Notes: a model not told the origin generated them from the letters alone. A stretch of DNA of 41,950 bases from an uncultured Clostridia bacterium (GCA_904420095.1 CAJFUB010000029.1:1-41950), one strand, 5' to 3'; shown: positions 1 to 9,506, counted from the first letter of the stretch. A program made the numbers and translations.

Positions 1-255
1 CTTGTGAAGAATGTTTCGTATTTCTTTGGCAGAATAGTCTTCGTCGGGGTCATTTACTTCAATATTCACATCGAAGTCAAAACCAATGTTAGAGTTCCGG
101 TCACGAGTTATCATCTTTCGTTTGCTACTGCCCACGAAATGATATTGAAAAGTGAAGTCATCTCTAACTTCTCTTTGTAATTTGTAGATTATTTCAAAAA
201 GTTCATCTCTAATCGGTTTCCATTCTTCTTTTGGAACATACTCGAAATCGTACAT
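1..255 (-). CDS. Nucleotidyltransferase-fold protein, N-terminal part (runs off the window)
   Basis: The minus-strand reading frame opens at an ATG (255-253) behind an AAAGGAGA ribosome binding site and stays open to the window edge, giving 85 residues. Residues about 40-63 contain VGSSKRK followed by FDFDVNIEV. This matches the nucleotidyltransferase superfamily pattern G-S-x(n)-D-x-D, in which the two aspartates bind metal. The catalytic third acidic residue and the rest of the protein lie outside the window. It resembles a small family of stand-alone bacterial nucleotidyltransferases; whether it modifies RNA, a protein or makes a nucleotide signal cannot be told from this part. It has its own consensus promoter and is transcribed away from the rest of the window. 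Confidence 0.6.
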   Translation of the reverse strand, partial: MYDFEYVPKEEWKPIRDELFEIIYKLQREVRDDFTFQYHFVGSSKRKMITRDRNSNIGFDFDVNIEVNDPDEDYSAKEIRNILHK

Positions 256-315
256 AATAATATCTCCTTTTATCCCAAGCCGCCCAAATAGATTTTACTG
301 AATCTAAGTCAAATT

Positions 316-344
316 ATTATATACCAATTAAACAAAAATGTCAA
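316..344 (-). promoter_or_regulatory. Promoter of the nucleotidyltransferase-like gene
   Basis: Read on the minus strand: TTGACA (344-339), 17 nt spacer, TATAAT (321-316). Both hexamers are perfect SigA-type consensus. The predicted transcript has a leader of roughly 55 nt before the ATG at 255. Confidence 0.8.
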
Positions 345-747
345 TGATTTTTCAATGAATTTTGATGTTTTGAAAACAGCGAAGAGAAAGATGATGTCCA
401 TAAGTATAGCGAGCATCGGATTGTGACACCACAATCCGAAAAGAGGTTAAATATAAATCCTTGGGCATCTTCCTTACGGAGGGTACCCCAAAGGCGCCAC
501 GCTTCATCAAAAAGGATGAAAAATTATAGAAAAAAGAGCAACCTTTTCTGGTAAAGAGACGGACACGGGAAGCGAGCTATGTAGTCCGTTCTGGCTGATG
601 GTACGATATCCTTGTAAGAATACGTATAATTCACAAAAAATTCTTGCATTTTTAATAATAGTCTGCGTTGTGTTTGAGGCAGCGTCTGTGCTAAACTCAT
701 AAAAGCAAATTCATAGATACGTAAAAAAATTTAAGGAGTATGAAGTT
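345..747. other. Intergenic region without a convincing gene
   Basis: No reading frame with a plausible start and ribosome binding site is visible on either strand. The stretch contains a perfect 9-bp inverted repeat (CGGATTGTG at 417-425, CACAATCCG at 430-438, 4-nt loop) with no T-run behind it. A TATAAT at 625-630 lacks a good -35. Several short frames are interrupted by stops. The RBS of the next gene (AAGGAG, 733-738) closes the region. Confidence 0.5.
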
Positions 748-3285
748 ATGTCAAGTAAAGTCAGATGTTGCGGTTTTTTCAATAGAAACATACGCAAGAA
801 GTGGCAAAAGCTGCTGGGCGCTATCCTGTCGGTCGCAACGGCCGGCGGCACACTGCTTTCCGCCATTCCGATTGTGCAAGCGATTAACTCCGGAGCAGGC
901 CAAGTGATAAACAAAGTGATATCAACAGACAGCATATCTGTAGCGCAAGGACTCGACTACGAACAGGTCTTGTTTAAAACTTCAGATGGGCGTACGGTCG
1001 CCGGTTTTATGCTGGACACAAACTATGGTGCGGAGGGCTCCGACCTGAAAATAGGCGTAGGGCTTCCATATGGTGAGACCGCATTTGGAATGCAACCGGT
1101 TTCGGAGCAGCTGCGTTATGCGACGCTCAACGGACGCAATGTTTTGGCGGGTGTAAATGGGGACTTTTACAACACGTCTACAGGTGAGCCTGAAGGAGTG
1201 GTTGTGCAGGACGGACAACAGCTGCATGCCTGGGACGAATCGGAGGCGACGGCACGTAAGCCATACCGCACGTTTTTCGGAATTCTTAAAGATGGAACAG
1301 CGGTAATGGGATACTATGAGGATTATCTCAAGTACAAAGACGAACTGCAGCAGGCCATTGGCGGAGATTTTATAATGGTAAAGGACGGCAAGATAACTGA
1401 TTTTGCCGAAGGCGTCGGCGGTGTGGCCGGCACAAGTCTGTATGACTCTCCGAAGGAGCCTTACGCACGTACTGTCGTCGGCATCCGCGAAGACGGCTCT
1501 GTATTTATAATATGTGTAGACGGAAAACGCCCCGATACATATTCGGCTGGTCTTTCACTTACCGAGATGGCGCAATTGATGCTGGATAACGGCGCAGTGC
1601 AGGCAATGAACCTGGACGGCGGCGGTTCTGCTACCATGGTAATAAAAGATCCTCAGAGCTATGAATTCGCGGTCAAGAATTCACCTTCCGATAATACCAG
1701 CGGTCCAACGGGCGGGACGGAGCGCAGCGTGGCAAATTGCCTGTATTTCTATAACGACGATACGGCTGCGTTGCCCAGCGTTACGCTTGAAAAGGACGCC
1801 GACGGGTACTATTTAATAGACAGCCCAGATGACTTCGCGCAGATGAACTACGATCCTCTTGCAAACTATCGTTTATTCTGCGATATAGACGGTACAGGCA
1901 AAGCCGTAACGTCCGTTAAATCATTCAGGGGAACGTTTGACGGTAATGGCAAGACCATAAATAATCTTATATTCTCCGGTTCAGCCTCAAAGGGTTTGTT
2001 CGAATGCCTCGATGCCGGTTCCGAGGTGAAGGATCTGACCATTACGAATGCTGTGCTGATATCTACCGCGTCTGACGTAGGCATATTGGCCGGCTCGTGC
2101 CAGGGCAAGGTCAGCAATGTCAACGTTTCGGGAACCGTACAGGGGGCAAGTAATGTAGGCGGTCTTATAGGATACATATCCGGCGGATCCGTTGACGTAA
2201 CAGACTGCCACGCAGTAGTCGATATAACAGCCACGGGGTCTTATGCGGGCATACTTATTGGAAATATTGAGGCGGATCTTGCCGGCGAGGTTGCACGCTG
2301 CTCCGCAAAGGGCTCTGTAAGCGGCATGACAGGCGTAGGCGGCCTTATAGGACAGGTACGCCATTCTCTTACTACCTATGTGCGAGACTGTATGACCACT
2401 GATGCCGTAGTGAAGGGAAACGGCGAAAATGCGGGTGGCATATGCGGCTCTTCCAAATGCCATGTCGAACGCTGCTTTGTCAAGGACGTAACCGTCATAC
2501 AGCAGGCGCCCAACAACGGCAAGCAGTACAGCGCCTCTCTGTTGACCGGCTGGCAGAACTATAACGGCTCAATAATATCCAACAACGTGCTGTTCAGTGG
2601 TACGGTTACGGCCGAAAATGACGCGAACTCCCACAGGGTTACGCAATTCCAAAAAGGCGAACTCATAAACAACTACGCCGGCGAAGAAATAACCGTCAAC
2701 GGCCAGACACGTAACGACGGCTCCGATGAGGCCAGCGAGGGCATAACGATGGCCGAAAGCGAACTTATGAAGCCGGAGTTGTATACCGAACTCGGTTTTG
2801 AATTCGGCGAGGATAAAGCATGGGTATGGGATTCACAGCATAACGTTCCCATGGTTAACAACAGCTCCTTTGAGATCCCTGCGCCTGGCGCTTCCGTCAC
2901 GGGAGTTACCCTTGACAAAGCGGAGATTGAGCTCACGGTGGGGCAGAGCGATACGCTGACCGCTACGGTCAGCCCCGAAGACGCAGCCGATAAAACTCTG
3001 GCTTGGGCATCCAGCAACGGAAGCGTCGCCACTGTCGAAAACGGTGTAGTCACCGGAGTGGCAGAAGGTACGGCGATAATAAGCGCAACTACGGCGGACG
3101 GCAGCTTCCGGGCCGAATGCACGGTAATCGTCAAAGCCGAAGCGCCTTCAGACGAGAAGAAGCCTGAAAACGAGCAGAATCCCGGCACGGGAGATTTCAG
3201 AATGCTAGTAATCGGACTTGTGCTCTTCGCATGCACAGTAGCCACAGCCGCTGTACTGAGATGTAAGAGAAAAAGGACGATATAA
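748..3285 (+). CDS. Wall-anchored protein with phosphodiester glycosidase (NAGPA/DUF2233), GLUG-like repeats and Big2 domain
   Basis: 845 residues; the ATG follows AAGGAG by 9 nt. Domains in order: a long signal peptide (basic to residue about 20, cleavage near 45); a phosphodiester glycosidase domain about 60-340 with VNGDFYN (136-142) and NLDGGGSATM (288-297), the conserved signatures of this fold; a glycine-rich region about 380-690 with GGLIG-type GLUG-like repeats, probably a beta-helix; a bacterial Ig-like group 2 domain about 714-795; then NPGTGD (811-816), a hydrophobic segment and a KRKR tail, a sortase-type sorting signal. The family (human NAGPA and bacterial relatives) cleaves sugar-phosphodiester bonds; the substrate here is unknown, possibly a phospho-decorated glycan or wall polymer. 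Isoleucine is often ATA, unlike the housekeeping genes further on, which hints at a different origin. Confidence 0.8.
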   Translation: MSSKVRCCGFFNRNIRKKWQKLLGAILSVATAGGTLLSAIPIVQAINSGAGQVINKVISTDSISVAQGLDYEQVLFKTSDGRTVAGFMLDTNYGAEGSDLKIGVGLPYGETAFGMQPVSEQLRYATLNGRNVLAGVNGDFYNTSTGEPEGVVVQDGQQLHAWDESEATARKPYRTFFGILKDGTAVMGYYEDYLKYKDELQQAIGGDFIMVKDGKITDFAEGVGGVAGTSLYDSPKEPYARTVVGIREDGSVFIICVDGKRPDTYSAGLSLTEMAQLMLDNGAVQAMNLDGGGSATMVIKDPQSYEFAVKNSPSDNTSGPTGGTERSVANCLYFYNDDTAALPSVTLEKDADGYYLIDSPDDFAQMNYDPLANYRLFCDIDGTGKAVTSVKSFRGTFDGNGKTINNLIFSGSASKGLFECLDAGSEVKDLTITNAVLISTASDVGILAGSCQGKVSNVNVSGTVQGASNVGGLIGYISGGSVDVTDCHAVVDITATGSYAGILIGNIEADLAGEVARCSAKGSVSGMTGVGGLIGQVRHSLTTYVRDCMTTDAVVKGNGENAGGICGSSKCHVERCFVKDVTVIQQAPNNGKQYSASLLTGWQNYNGSIISNNVLFSGTVTAENDANSHRVTQFQKGELINNYAGEEITVNGQTRNDGSDEASEGITMAESELMKPELYTELGFEFGEDKAWVWDSQHNVPMVNNSSFEIPAPGASVTGVTLDKAEIELTVGQSDTLTATVSPEDAADKTLAWASSNGSVATVENGVVTGVAEGTAIISATTADGSFRAECTVIVKAEAPSDEKKPENEQNPGTGDFRMLVIGLVLFACTVATAAVLRCKRKRTI

Positions 3286-3423
3286 ACCGCAGACACGTCC
3301 GCAGCGGTGCGTCAAGAAGCAACAAAGGCTTCGCGGCGCGCCGCATATTTTATCGAAAGGTTAGTCTATTGAAGGAAACGGGACAAGGAGTATTACAGTT
3401 TTTCTATTAGGAGATAAATTATT
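3286..3423. other. Spacer with GC-rich palindromes
   Basis: The spacer holds a small dyad (ACCGC at 3286-3290, GCGGT at 3304-3308) and a 12-bp perfect palindrome GCGGCGCGCCGC (3333-3344). Neither is followed by a T-run, so neither is a convincing intrinsic terminator. The RBS AGGAG (3409-3413) belongs to the next gene. Confidence 0.4.
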
Positions 3424-5253
3424 TTGAAAAAAAGCTGTATTTCAAATATTGTGTATGCGTTTAAAAAAATATGGAAATGGGACAAAGCTTTTTGCTTCTA
3501 TTATCTTCCCATTATTCCTCTGGCGATTCTATTACCTCTTGCGGCAGCATATTTTCCTAAGCTTGTTATTAATGCGGTTGAGGCGCAGCAAAGCATATTT
3601 GAAATAACAATCATTATTGGCATTTATTTCGCCTCTTTATTTTTAATTCAGATCCTAAACGCTTTTTGTGATTCCAGGATTAAAATGCGGGATTATAATT
3701 TTTCAGCAATGTATCAATATGAGATTATTGGAAAGTTTATGCATACCGATTTTTCCAATACAGATCATCCGGAAAAGAACATTAAATATTCATTAGCAAT
3801 GGATGACGCGTGTTCCGGCTCTTGCGCGCCGGAGCTGATTTGGTCATCAGTCATCAATCTGATCATTAATTTATTTGGGATTTTTACATACGGGAGCATT
3901 GTTGCTGCCTTATCTCCGGTGATATTGGTGCTTTTGCTCATATCTGCGTTGATTACATATCTAATTAGCCGATGGCAGCGGAATTATATTGAAAAACACA
4001 AGGAGAAATGGACTGAGCTTCATAGAAAAATTGGATATCTGAGCGGACTTTCCTCGAAATTCGAATATGCAAAAGATGTCCGAATATATCATATGCTGGG
4101 CTGGCTGGGAGGCCTGCTAACGGTTTTGCATAAAGAACAGTTTATATGGACAAAAAAGGTAAGCATACGGTCTTTATGGGGCAGGTGCATCAGCGCCTTT
4201 TTTACTCTTATAAGAGATGGCGCAGCCTATGCGGTACTGATTATTTCATTATATGACGGTAAAATCGATGCTGGCGATTTTGTTTTTTATTTTGGGGTTG
4301 TGGTTGGTTTTTCAGGATGGCTAAACGGCATTGCCGGTCTGGTGAATGATATTGTCAGTAAGAGTATAAAAATAGGTTACTACCGTGATTATTTTGCGTT
4401 GGAAGATCATTATAATCACGGGATCGGCTGCCGTCTTCCCGATGTGTCTGAATTGCCTGTTGAGATTGAATTTTGCGGTGTATCCTATCAATATCCATCT
4501 GCGGAGGGCGGGTTCTATGCTTTAAAAGATATTAACCTAACGATACACAAGGGCGAGAAGCTGGCGGTTGTCGGTACAAACGGCGCCGGTAAAACGACGC
4601 TGGTAAAATTATTATGCGGATTTTACTATCCAACCGATGGAGAAATCAGATTGAACGGCAGACCGGTCACCGACTATAATATCGAAAACTATTATACTTT
4701 ATTTTCTGCAGTATTTCAGGATATCTATTTATTACCGGTTACGATAGCTGAATTTGTATCGTCGAGCGATTCTGCAATAGATCGGGAGCGAGTAAAAGAA
4801 GTACTTCGGCGGGCAGGTCTTGAGAGTAAAATAGAATCTTTGCCGAACGGAATTGATTCCAGATTGATGAAAGGGGTGTTTGAAGATTCTATTGCTTTAT
4901 CTGGCGGAGAAACGCAAAAGCTCATGCTGGCACGGGCACTTTATAAGGATGCTCCTGTAATTGTGCTTGACGAACCGACCGCGGCGATGGATCCAATTGC
5001 CGAAAACGAGTTGTATTTGCAGTACCACAGTTTAACTCAAAATAAAACCTCTGTTTATATATCGCACAGACTCTCCTCCACGCAATTCTGCGATAGAATT
5101 ATTTTTATGGAGAACGGTAAAATTATTGAAACAGGCTCGCATGAGGAATTAATAAAACTAGGCGGCAAGTATGCCAATATGTTTGCATTACAGGGACATT
5201 ATTATAAAAAAGAAAGTGATGAGCATGATAAGGAGGAAGCTGCAAATGCCTAA
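3424..5253 (+). CDS. ABC transporter half-exporter (permease fused to ATPase), subunit A
   Basis: 609 residues. The start is TTG at 3424, 10 nt after AGGAG and the first usable codon after an in-frame stop at 3415. The N-terminal half has about six hydrophobic segments (residues about 20-310). The C-terminal half is an ATPase domain: Walker A GTNGAGKTT near 384, signature LSGGE near 492, Walker B with catalytic glutamate (VLDEPT) near 513, and H-loop SHR. No C39 peptidase domain precedes the membrane part. It overlaps the next gene, another half-exporter, so the two probably form a heterodimer. Substrate is unknown; peptide, lipid or drug export are all possible. The DNA is visibly more AT-rich than the housekeeping part of the window. 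Confidence 0.88.
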   Translation: MKKSCISNIVYAFKKIWKWDKAFCFYYLPIIPLAILLPLAAAYFPKLVINAVEAQQSIFEITIIIGIYFASLFLIQILNAFCDSRIKMRDYNFSAMYQYEIIGKFMHTDFSNTDHPEKNIKYSLAMDDACSGSCAPELIWSSVINLIINLFGIFTYGSIVAALSPVILVLLLISALITYLISRWQRNYIEKHKEKWTELHRKIGYLSGLSSKFEYAKDVRIYHMLGWLGGLLTVLHKEQFIWTKKVSIRSLWGRCISAFFTLIRDGAAYAVLIISLYDGKIDAGDFVFYFGVVVGFSGWLNGIAGLVNDIVSKSIKIGYYRDYFALEDHYNHGIGCRLPDVSELPVEIEFCGVSYQYPSAEGGFYALKDINLTIHKGEKLAVVGTNGAGKTTLVKLLCGFYYPTDGEIRLNGRPVTDYNIENYYTLFSAVFQDIYLLPVTIAEFVSSSDSAIDRERVKEVLRRAGLESKIESLPNGIDSRLMKGVFEDSIALSGGETQKLMLARALYKDAPVIVLDEPTAAMDPIAENELYLQYHSLTQNKTSVYISHRLSSTQFCDRIIFMENGKIIETGSHEELIKLGGKYANMFALQGHYYKKESDEHDKEEAANA

Positions 5254-7072
5254 GCGCAAAGTGCAAAATCCAAATATACGTGCCATTAAATTATGGCATA
5301 AGCTCTGCCCGGCGTATTTTCCCTTTATGATTATCCATTCGTTGTTTGCAAACTTATCTCCATATTTTAACATTTATTTATCGGCGGAAATCGTTAATGA
5401 AATCGTTGGGAAAAGAACGGTCAGTACCTTAATTACGCTGGTAGCGATTACGATCGGCGGTAATTTTTTGATCTCTATTATAGGAGGCATGCTCAGTCGG
5501 GGCTTTAAACATCAGGAAACGCTGCTGAATCAGAAGGAAGCAGACTTATTTTACCAAAAAACGTTTACGCTGGATTATGAGGATTTAGAAAATACGGAAG
5601 TTCGACAACTACGTAGAAAAATTGCTGAATCAGCAAAAATAGATGCACATGGGAAACAATCACTTCTAATAAATTTGAATGAATTATCTTATTGCATAAT
5701 AAATATCGTCTTGTCAGTTTATTTGTTTTTCGAAATGATATTTTTAATAATATCGAATGAATTCGACTGGTTAGTAGTTTTTTTTGCAATACTCATAATT
5801 CTGCTGATTCTGCTGAATGTATGGACTTCCTTTATTGTTAAAAAAAACATGGCGGAGCTGTCTAACGAAATGTCTCTTTCGATGATAGAGGAAAACCGCA
5901 TTGATGATGCAATCGATTGTTATAATATGGGAAAAGATGTCCGATTGTACCGTCAGGATAAATTAATTCAAAAAATACAAAAATATGAGTTTGATTTACA
6001 CAAAAGATCCTTTCGAACGTATTATACAAAAAGCTTCTGGTATCATATTCCGCAGACGCTATTTTCTATAATTCTTCAAGCGACAGTATATCTTTTCATA
6101 TGCATATACGCACTAAAAGGGGTTTTCGGCATCGGCAATATTATAAAATATGTAGGGTTTATCCAGAGGATTATAAATGCTGTTATCAGGATGTTTAATA
6201 TTGGAATAAATATTGCGAATAATACGCCTTTCGTAGAGGATTATCTTGCCTTTTTAGATGTAAAACAAAAGATGGCGCAGGGAACACGCTCCTTAAAAGA
6301 AGTTTGCCCGAACGGCAGCGAGTACGAAATCGAATTTTGTGATGTTTCTTTTCGCTATCCGTCTTCTGAAACATTTGCTTTGCAAAATATATCGCTTAAG
6401 CTAAAAAGCGGTCAGCGTTATGCTGTTGTAGGGATGAACGGCTCCGGTAAAACAACTTTTATAAAATTGCTTTGTCGTTTGTATGATCCTACAGAGGGTG
6501 CGATTAAATTGAATGGGGTAAATATCAAAAGTTTGGATTACAATGAATATTTGGCTTTCTTTTCTGTCGTTTTTCAAGATTTTAAGCTGTTCTCATTCAA
6601 ACTGGGCCAAAATGTTGCGGCACAATCGGATTATGATAAAGAACGAGTAGAACGCTGCTTGAAAAAAGCAGGATTTGAGGAACGGTTAGCAAAAATGTCA
6701 GATGGAACGGATACTTATCTTTATAGAGATTTTGATGAAAATGGCGTTGAAATTTCCGGCGGTGAGGCGCAAAAAGTGGCGTTGGCTCGTGCGTTATATA
6801 AAAATGCGCCATTTATTGTGCTTGACGAGCCGACCTCTGCGCTGGATCCGATTGCAGAATACGATATTTATACCAAGTTTAACGCAATTGTAGAAAACAA
6901 AACAGCGATATACATTTCCCACCGTCTTGCCTCGTGTCGCTTCTGTAGTGAGATTATCGTTTTTCATGAGGGGAAGATTATTCAACAAGGCAGTCACAAG
7001 GAATTAATAGAGGAAGAAATGGGGAAATATTACGAGCTGTGGAATGCACAAGCGCAATATTATAATTTATAA
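5246..7072 (+). CDS. ABC transporter half-exporter (permease fused to ATPase), subunit B
   Basis: 608 residues. An open frame extends back to 5171, but the ATG at 5246 is the best start: it lies behind AAGGAGG (5230-5236) and overlaps the end of subunit A by 8 nt, the usual arrangement for coupled translation. Residues about 25-330 are the membrane domain. The ATPase domain has Walker A GMNGSGKTT near 396, signature ISGGE near 502, Walker B VLDEPT near 524 and SHR. Both subunits keep the Walker B glutamate and a good signature motif, so neither ATP site looks clearly degenerate. With subunit A it would form one exporter. Confidence 0.88.
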   Translation: MPKRKVQNPNIRAIKLWHKLCPAYFPFMIIHSLFANLSPYFNIYLSAEIVNEIVGKRTVSTLITLVAITIGGNFLISIIGGMLSRGFKHQETLLNQKEADLFYQKTFTLDYEDLENTEVRQLRRKIAESAKIDAHGKQSLLINLNELSYCIINIVLSVYLFFEMIFLIISNEFDWLVVFFAILIILLILLNVWTSFIVKKNMAELSNEMSLSMIEENRIDDAIDCYNMGKDVRLYRQDKLIQKIQKYEFDLHKRSFRTYYTKSFWYHIPQTLFSIILQATVYLFICIYALKGVFGIGNIIKYVGFIQRIINAVIRMFNIGINIANNTPFVEDYLAFLDVKQKMAQGTRSLKEVCPNGSEYEIEFCDVSFRYPSSETFALQNISLKLKSGQRYAVVGMNGSGKTTFIKLLCRLYDPTEGAIKLNGVNIKSLDYNEYLAFFSVVFQDFKLFSFKLGQNVAAQSDYDKERVERCLKKAGFEERLAKMSDGTDTYLYRDFDENGVEISGGEAQKVALARALYKNAPFIVLDEPTSALDPIAEYDIYTKFNAIVENKTAIYISHRLASCRFCSEIIVFHEGKIIQQGSHKELIEEEMGKYYELWNAQAQYYNL

Positions 7073-7106
7073 TTTAAAATATATTAAATTTCATTCAGAC
7101 TCTTTG

Positions 7107-7135
7107 TTGACATTGCTCCGCGCGCGCGATACAAT
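7107..7135 (+). promoter_or_regulatory. Promoter of the GH20 gene
   Basis: TTGACA (7107-7112), 17 nt spacer, TACAAT (7130-7135). The GC-rich spacer contains an alternating CGCGCGCG run. It gives a leader of about 35 nt to the ATG at 7177 and separates the gene from the ABC operon. Confidence 0.8.
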
Positions 7136-7176
7136 AAAAAACCATTGAATCAGAACAATAAAACGGAGGCATAGAA

Positions 7177-8625
7177 ATGGAACGCATGAAAAAGGTACGC
7201 ATGATCCCGACGCCGAAGCGCGTCAGCGAGTCGGGCGGACGTTTTCCGTATAAAACAGAGCTCTGTCTGCTGCATCGGGAGTTTGAAGAGGCGGCGGAGG
7301 TATTCGCGGATTATGCCCGCAGACTGGGCCTGCATTTTACTATAAGCGAAAACGCTCCCATACAGATTATACGCGACGCGGCGCTCGGGCAGGAGGAATA
7401 TCGGTTTTCTGCGGGAAATGGTAAAGTGAAGCTGTTTGCTTCCGATCTTGTTGGAGTAAACCATGCCTTTGCCTCCCTTCTCCAGCTTTTTGAGCCTGAT
7501 GCGGTGAGCCCGGAGCTTGTTTGGATTCCGGACTGTGAGATTTCCGATGCGCCGGACTGCGCTTACCGCGGCATGATGGTCGATCTGGCACGCAACTGGC
7601 ATGATTTTTCCTATTTGCTCAGCTATGTGGATTTCTGCTATTTTTATAAGATCTCGGTGCTGCATCTGCATTTTACGGATGATCAGAGCTATACCCTTCC
7701 CAGCGCGCTTTTACCCGCGCTTTCCACGAAAGGACGCTGCTACACAGAAGGGCAGATTGCAGAGCTGAATCGGTATGCAGCGGCACGCGGCGTGCAGCTG
7801 ATGCCTGAAATCGATGTGCCGGGCCACTGCGTCTCTTTTCAGAAAGAATATCCCGAGCTTTTTGGAACGGACGGGATTATCTGTCAGACACCGCAGTCAA
7901 TTGAGGCGATGCAGGCGCTCTTTCGTGAGCTTTGCGAGATGTTTTCTGCCTCAAAGTATATTCACATCGGCGGAGATGAGGCGCAGATTGAAAACTGGCT
8001 GAAGTGCCCGCGCTGTGCGGAATATGCGCAAGACGCCGGGATCGATGTCCGCGGGGAGGATCAGAAGTTGGCCGCCGAAAAGCTGTATGCAAGCTTTGTC
8101 ATGAAAATGGCCGAGCCTGTTTTGGCGGCGGGCAAAATTCCCGTTGCCTGGGAGGGCTTCTGCGAGCAGGTCAATGATCTCGTGTCCAGGGAGATTCTTA
8201 TCATGAGCTGGGAAAATTATTATCAGGTTACGCCGGCTCTGATCAGCGCCGGATTTCGGATCATCAACTGTTCCTGGAACCCGATGTATATCGTAACGCC
8301 GGAACCTGCATGGCCTCCGCGAGAGATTTACGATTGGTCGATTTATAAATGGAAGGCGGTGCATCCCGGTTCTCCGTATCTTGGCAAAGAGCTGGAAATC
8401 CCGCCTACGCGTCAGGTGCTCGGCGGCCAGCTGCTGGCTTGGGGAGACCGAATCGCGGCCTCCTATCCTACCGTCGAAGAAGGCGTTGCCGCGGAGCGCA
8501 GGCTGCTGCTGGAGCGGCTTCCGTTTCTGGCGGAAAACACCTGGAACCGCGACAAAACGATTTCCTGGGAAGCGCTTTCGGAAACAGCCGCAGAGCTTGG
8601 CGCCAGGCTTGAAGGCTTGTATTAG
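7177..8625 (+). CDS. Glycoside hydrolase family 20 protein (beta-N-acetylhexosaminidase-like)
   Basis: 482 residues; the ATG follows a GGAGG site. Residues about 1-120 match the small alpha/beta domain that precedes the barrel in GH20 enzymes. The barrel begins near YRGMMVDLARN (about 129). HFTDDQSY and EIDVPGH are typical GH20 strands, and HIGGDE ends with the catalytic Asp267-Glu268 pair used in substrate-assisted hydrolysis of terminal GlcNAc or GalNAc. There is no signal peptide, so it probably acts in the cytoplasm on imported oligosaccharides. A CPRC motif just after the catalytic pair could bind a metal. Its stop overlaps the stop of the convergent radical SAM gene by 4 nt. Confidence 0.88.
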   Translation: MERMKKVRMIPTPKRVSESGGRFPYKTELCLLHREFEEAAEVFADYARRLGLHFTISENAPIQIIRDAALGQEEYRFSAGNGKVKLFASDLVGVNHAFASLLQLFEPDAVSPELVWIPDCEISDAPDCAYRGMMVDLARNWHDFSYLLSYVDFCYFYKISVLHLHFTDDQSYTLPSALLPALSTKGRCYTEGQIAELNRYAAARGVQLMPEIDVPGHCVSFQKEYPELFGTDGIICQTPQSIEAMQALFRELCEMFSASKYIHIGGDEAQIENWLKCPRCAEYAQDAGIDVRGEDQKLAAEKLYASFVMKMAEPVLAAGKIPVAWEGFCEQVNDLVSREILIMSWENYYQVTPALISAGFRIINCSWNPMYIVTPEPAWPPREIYDWSIYKWKAVHPGSPYLGKELEIPPTRQVLGGQLLAWGDRIAASYPTVEEGVAAERRLLLERLPFLAENTWNRDKTISWEALSETAAELGARLEGLY

Positions 8626-9500
8626 AACTCGTCAAACAAAGAAAGCTGCCGCGGAGCCGGTTCGGGATCAAACGAACCGGCAAAGGCAAATATTTTACCG
8701 ACATCGGTTGTCAGCCCGTTTTTCTTACATTCCTCCTGGAAGAATGGCATCAGAACGTCGTTGTCGGGGCTGAGGCAATGATACGCGTAACCAAAGGTTT
8801 TTATATATTTATTTTTCAGCCCGGGAAACTGTCTGTCCAGCGCCTGGTAAAAATATTCGCGATCGCCTTCCCGCAGGGTGACGCCGATTCCGAAGCAGAG
8901 AACGCCGTAAACCCCGGCCTCTTTGCAGTAAGCGACAATTCCGCGGATGTTTTCGCGCGTATCGTTAATGAACGGCAGGAGCGGCGTGAACCATACGATC
9001 GTAGGAATGCCGTTGTCTCGTAAAATTTTCAGCGTTTCAAAGCGTCTGCGCGTTGTGCAGACATTGGGCTCTATTATCCTGCAGAGCGTTTCGTCGTAGG
9101 TTGTCAGCGTCATCTGTACGACGCATTTTGTCTGTCGGTTGATTTTGACCAGCAGATCCAGATCGCGCAGGATCAGATCGGATTTTGTCAGAACGGATAT
9201 GCCGAAGCCTCTGCGTTCAATTGCCTCGAGACAGGCCCTTGTGTATTGGAGCGTTTTTTCGAGGGGAAGATAGGGATCGGACATCGCTCCTGTGGCGATC
9301 ATGCCTTTCCTTCGCTTCCGAATCAATTCGGCTTCCAGCATGGCGGGCGCATCTGTTTTGACCTCGATATCTTCGAACTCATGCGTCATTTCATAGCATT
9401 TGCTCCGGCTGTCGCAGTAGATGCAGCCGTGCGTACAGCCTCGGTAAAGATTCATACCGTTTTTGGGGGATAAAATCGTTTTATATTTCTGAAAATGCAT
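8622..9500 (-). CDS. Radical SAM protein, spore-photolyase-like (SPL) family
   Basis: 292 residues, starting at ATG 9500 with AGGAAA upstream. Residues 22-29 read CTHGCIYC, the C-x3-C-x2-C motif that holds the 4Fe-4S cluster of radical SAM enzymes. The following GAMSDPYLPLEK, LTKSDLILRD and WFTPLLPFINDT stretches match the group often annotated as SPL-family radical SAM proteins. That group shares the fold of spore photoproduct lyase but mostly has no proven substrate. It lies 6 nt after the ArsC-like gene and is almost certainly co-transcribed with it. A DNA-repair role is possible but not shown. Confidence 0.8.
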   Translation of the reverse strand: MHFQKYKTILSPKNGMNLYRGCTHGCIYCDSRSKCYEMTHEFEDIEVKTDAPAMLEAELIRKRRKGMIATGAMSDPYLPLEKTLQYTRACLEAIERRGFGISVLTKSDLILRDLDLLVKINRQTKCVVQMTLTTYDETLCRIIEPNVCTTRRRFETLKILRDNGIPTIVWFTPLLPFINDTRENIRGIVAYCKEAGVYGVLCFGIGVTLREGDREYFYQALDRQFPGLKNKYIKTFGYAYHCLSPDNDVLMPFFQEECKKNGLTTDVGKIFAFAGSFDPEPAPRQLSLFDEF

Positions 9501-9506
9501 TGTTTC

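Noticed and set aside
417..438. Hairpin as an intrinsic terminator
   Set aside because: No T-run follows on either strand and no gene ends close to it.
3333..3344. 12-bp GC palindrome as a terminator or att site
   Set aside because: It has no loop, no T-run and no second copy; it may be chance in a GC-rich spacer.
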